NCBI RefSeq assembly: GCF_000173915.1
Contig: NZ_ACDZ02000008.1
Span: 186,001 to 250,000 of the forward strand
DNA from: Gemella haemolysans ATCC 10379
Lineage (GTDB): Bacteria; Bacillota; Bacilli; Staphylococcales; Gemellaceae
Reading direction: 5' to 3'
DNA length: 64,000 bases
Part shown: positions 62,570 through 64,000 of the stretch, in pieces
How the letters are laid out: each line of letters starts with the position of its first letter
Numbering within the stretch: the first letter of the stretch is position 1
Program-made: the position numbers and the translations under genes
Notes under the pieces: generated by a model
Seen by the model: the letters and a program-made list of their open reading frames with translations, nothing else
Told to the model about the DNA's origin: nothing
The model's database searches: none

Positions 62570-63517
62570 TTATCTATCGTAGCTTCCTATTAAGAACATA
62601 TCTCCTTTTAATATGTACTTACTACAATCTGTTGTCAAGATAAAGCTATCTCCTTTTTTTACATTATAACTGTTGCCATCTATTTCTACACTTCCACTAC
62701 CATTAAGGACCGTAAATAGATTTCCTGTTCGAGTTTTTTCTAGAGAAACTTGCCCCTCCACTTCGACTTTAAACACAGAGAAGTACTTTTCATCTGCTAA
62801 GTATGTTACTGTAGCACCTTCTAATTTTTCCTCTTTAGGGCTTGTAGTAACTTTTTCAAATGGAACTTTTGTCACATCTTTTGTTTTCTCTATATGAAGT
62901 TCACGTTTATTACCATCTTTGTCGACACGATCATAATCATATACTCGATATGTCGTATCAGAATTTTGTTGCACTTCATATATTAATATCCCCTCTCCAA
63001 TCGCATGAAGAGTTCCCGCTGGAATATAAAAGAAATCTCCCGCTTTTACTTCTTCTTCTATGAATAATTCTTGCCATTGTTCACGATTAATTTTATCATT
63101 GAACTCCTCTTTTGTTTTAGCAGTATGTCCATATACTAACTTAGCACCTTCTTTAGCATCCAGTACATACCAACATTCAGTTTTACCAAGTTCACCATTC
63201 TCATTTTCACGTGCATAATCATCTTCAGGATGTACTTGAACCGATAGATTATCACTGGCATCTAAAATTTTAATTAATAATGGAAACTTATCATACACTT
63301 TCTCAGTAAATAAAGTAGGCTGTTTCTCATAAGCTTCTTTTAATGTTAAACCTGCTAACTCACCGTTTGTTATTTTTGAACTACCGTTATCATGAGCGGC
63401 AATAACCCACGCTTCTCCAATATTTCCTTGTGGAATAGAAAAATCAAACTTCTCTAAATTACGTCCACCCCAGATTCTTTCACAAAATACAGGCTCTAAA
63501 AATACTATTTTATCCAT
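62570..63517 (-). CDS. manA: Mannose-6-phosphate isomerase, class I
   Basis: 315 residues from the ATG at 63517 (AAGGAG upstream). Starts IVFLEPVFCERIWGG. The zinc and substrate ligands are in NLSVQVHPEDDYA, LGKTECWYVLD and GTLHAIGEGILIYEVQQNSD, with a C-terminal cupin-like half ending in KYILKGDMFLIGSY. Interconverts Man6P and Fru6P. In this setting it links mannose or ManNAc-derived sugars with glycolysis next to the nan genes and a ROK kinase. Confidence 0.94.
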   Translation of the reverse strand: MDKIVFLEPVFCERIWGGRNLEKFDFSIPQGNIGEAWVIAAHDNGSSKITNGELAGLTLKEAYEKQPTLFTEKVYDKFPLLIKILDASDNLSVQVHPEDDYARENENGELGKTECWYVLDAKEGAKLVYGHTAKTKEEFNDKINREQWQELFIEEEVKAGDFFYIPAGTLHAIGEGILIYEVQQNSDTTYRVYDYDRVDKDGNKRELHIEKTKDVTKVPFEKVTTSPKEEKLEGATVTYLADEKYFSVFKVEVEGQVSLEKTRTGNLFTVLNGSGSVEIDGNSYNVKKGDSFILTTDCSKYILKGDMFLIGSYDR

Positions 63518-63714
63518 TTTATTCTCCTTAAACAATTCTAACTTCTAGTTTATTATACACCAGTTACTATTTTTTATACAGCACATACCTTTTAATTTTT
63601 TTCAAGAAACAGTTTTCAAAAATTTAATTTTATGGTAATATATCGTTGTATAGAAATTAAAAAAATCATTAACATTAAAGATAATCATGTCTTTATTAAG
63701 AAAGTAGGTATATT

Positions 63715-64000
63715 ATGTTATTAGGTATTGATATTGGTGGAACAAGTATAAAATTTGCTGTGTTTGATGAAAATCACAAAATCGTACATTACGAAACTTG
63801 TAAAACACCTGACAATGTAACTGTAAAAATTACTGATGAAATGTATAGAATCGCAAGTAAAATCCATGAAACTTACAACTTTAGCGCTGCTGGTATTTCT
63901 GCAGCTGGTGTTATTGATAATGTTCACATGGAAGTAATCCGTGCAGCACCAACTATTAAGAACTACGTTGGAACTAATTTCAAACGTGATTTCGGTGACC
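63715..64000 (+). CDS. ROK-family sugar kinase, cut by the window end
   Basis: First 95 residues only. The ATP-binding ROK start LLGIDIGGTSIKFAVFDE is followed by SAAGISAAGVIDN and RAAPTIKNYVGTNFKRDFGD. The family includes N-acetylmannosamine kinase (NanK), glucokinase and fructokinase. Divergent from manA and near nanA, so ManNAc kinase or a hexokinase are both plausible. GAAAGTAGGT lies upstream. The ORF stays open to the last base. Confidence 0.85.
   Translation, partial: MLLGIDIGGTSIKFAVFDENHKIVHYETCKTPDNVTVKITDEMYRIASKIHETYNFSAAGISAAGVIDNVHMEVIRAAPTIKNYVGTNFKRDFGD

Overview
The window looks like a chromosomal stretch of a low-GC Firmicute, most likely Gemella. This is inference from AT-rich DNA, YSIRK-type and M26-type surface proteins, the walRKHI order, a Bacilli-type glmS ribozyme and FMN riboswitch, and sialic-acid use. 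No rRNA, tRNA or CRISPR array was recognised. There is no intact transposase or prophage, only small remnants and intergenic repeats.

Layout: (1) 1-3.6 kb: amino-acid/dicarboxylate symporter, a membrane-anchored EEP-fold phosphatase-like protein and an EamA exporter. (2) 3.7-12.3 kb: a complete oligopeptide ABC importer (oppD-F-B-C) followed by two separately promoted oppA paralogues. (3) 12.6-15.3 kb: walJ, detached from its usual operon, and an NADH oxidase behind a near-consensus Fur/PerR-type box. (4) 15.5-19 kb: a leader peptide with two Trp codons and an attenuator in front of a lone trpB, then a tiny holin-like toxin locus between 51-bp direct repeats, then an amino-acid permease. (5) 19-22.7 kb: a PadR-controlled operon (padR, two DUF2812 proteins, ABC ATPase, ABC permease) with three identical-architecture palindromes over its promoter. 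(6) 22.9-31.3 kb: lipoprotein, glmS ribozyme with an unusual array of hairpins then glmS, FMN riboswitch then ribU, a ferrochelatase with a repeated C-terminal tail, a rhodanese lipoprotein, yidD and dps. (7) 31.3-36.3 kb: walR-walK-walH-walI. (8) 36.3-39.3 kb: a decayed transposase, an intergenic repeat, two tiny membrane/secreted ORFs, a lipase-like hydrolase and a flavodoxin. (9) 39.8-50.7 kb: two giant cell-surface proteins, a YhgE/Pip-type protein with long 28-residue repeats and an M26 zinc metalloprotease with long proline-rich repeats, converging on a shared terminator. (10) 50.9-58.4 kb: a surface-protein remnant, tmcAL, two paralogous anchored proteins, a DUF1659-like/DUF2922/YvrJ/CHAP-lysin cassette, a LysM-NlpC/P60 hydrolase with a WalR-type box, and a ccdA-tlpA extracellular thiol redox pair. 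(11) 58.4-64 kb: sialic-acid catabolism (esterase-like protein, SSS transporter, nanA), manA, and the start of a divergent ROK sugar kinase cut by the window end.

The unifying themes are nutrient capture by a host-associated bacterium (peptides, sialic acid, riboflavin, probably indole), cell-wall homeostasis (WalRK, WalJ, peptidoglycan hydrolases) and RNA-level regulation (glmS ribozyme, FMN riboswitch, Trp attenuator, probable type I toxin). The strongest leads for novelty are the Trp-attenuated orphan trpB, the toxin cassette between duplicated terminators, the hairpin array behind the glmS ribozyme, the ferrochelatase tail repeats and the CHAP-lysin cassette.
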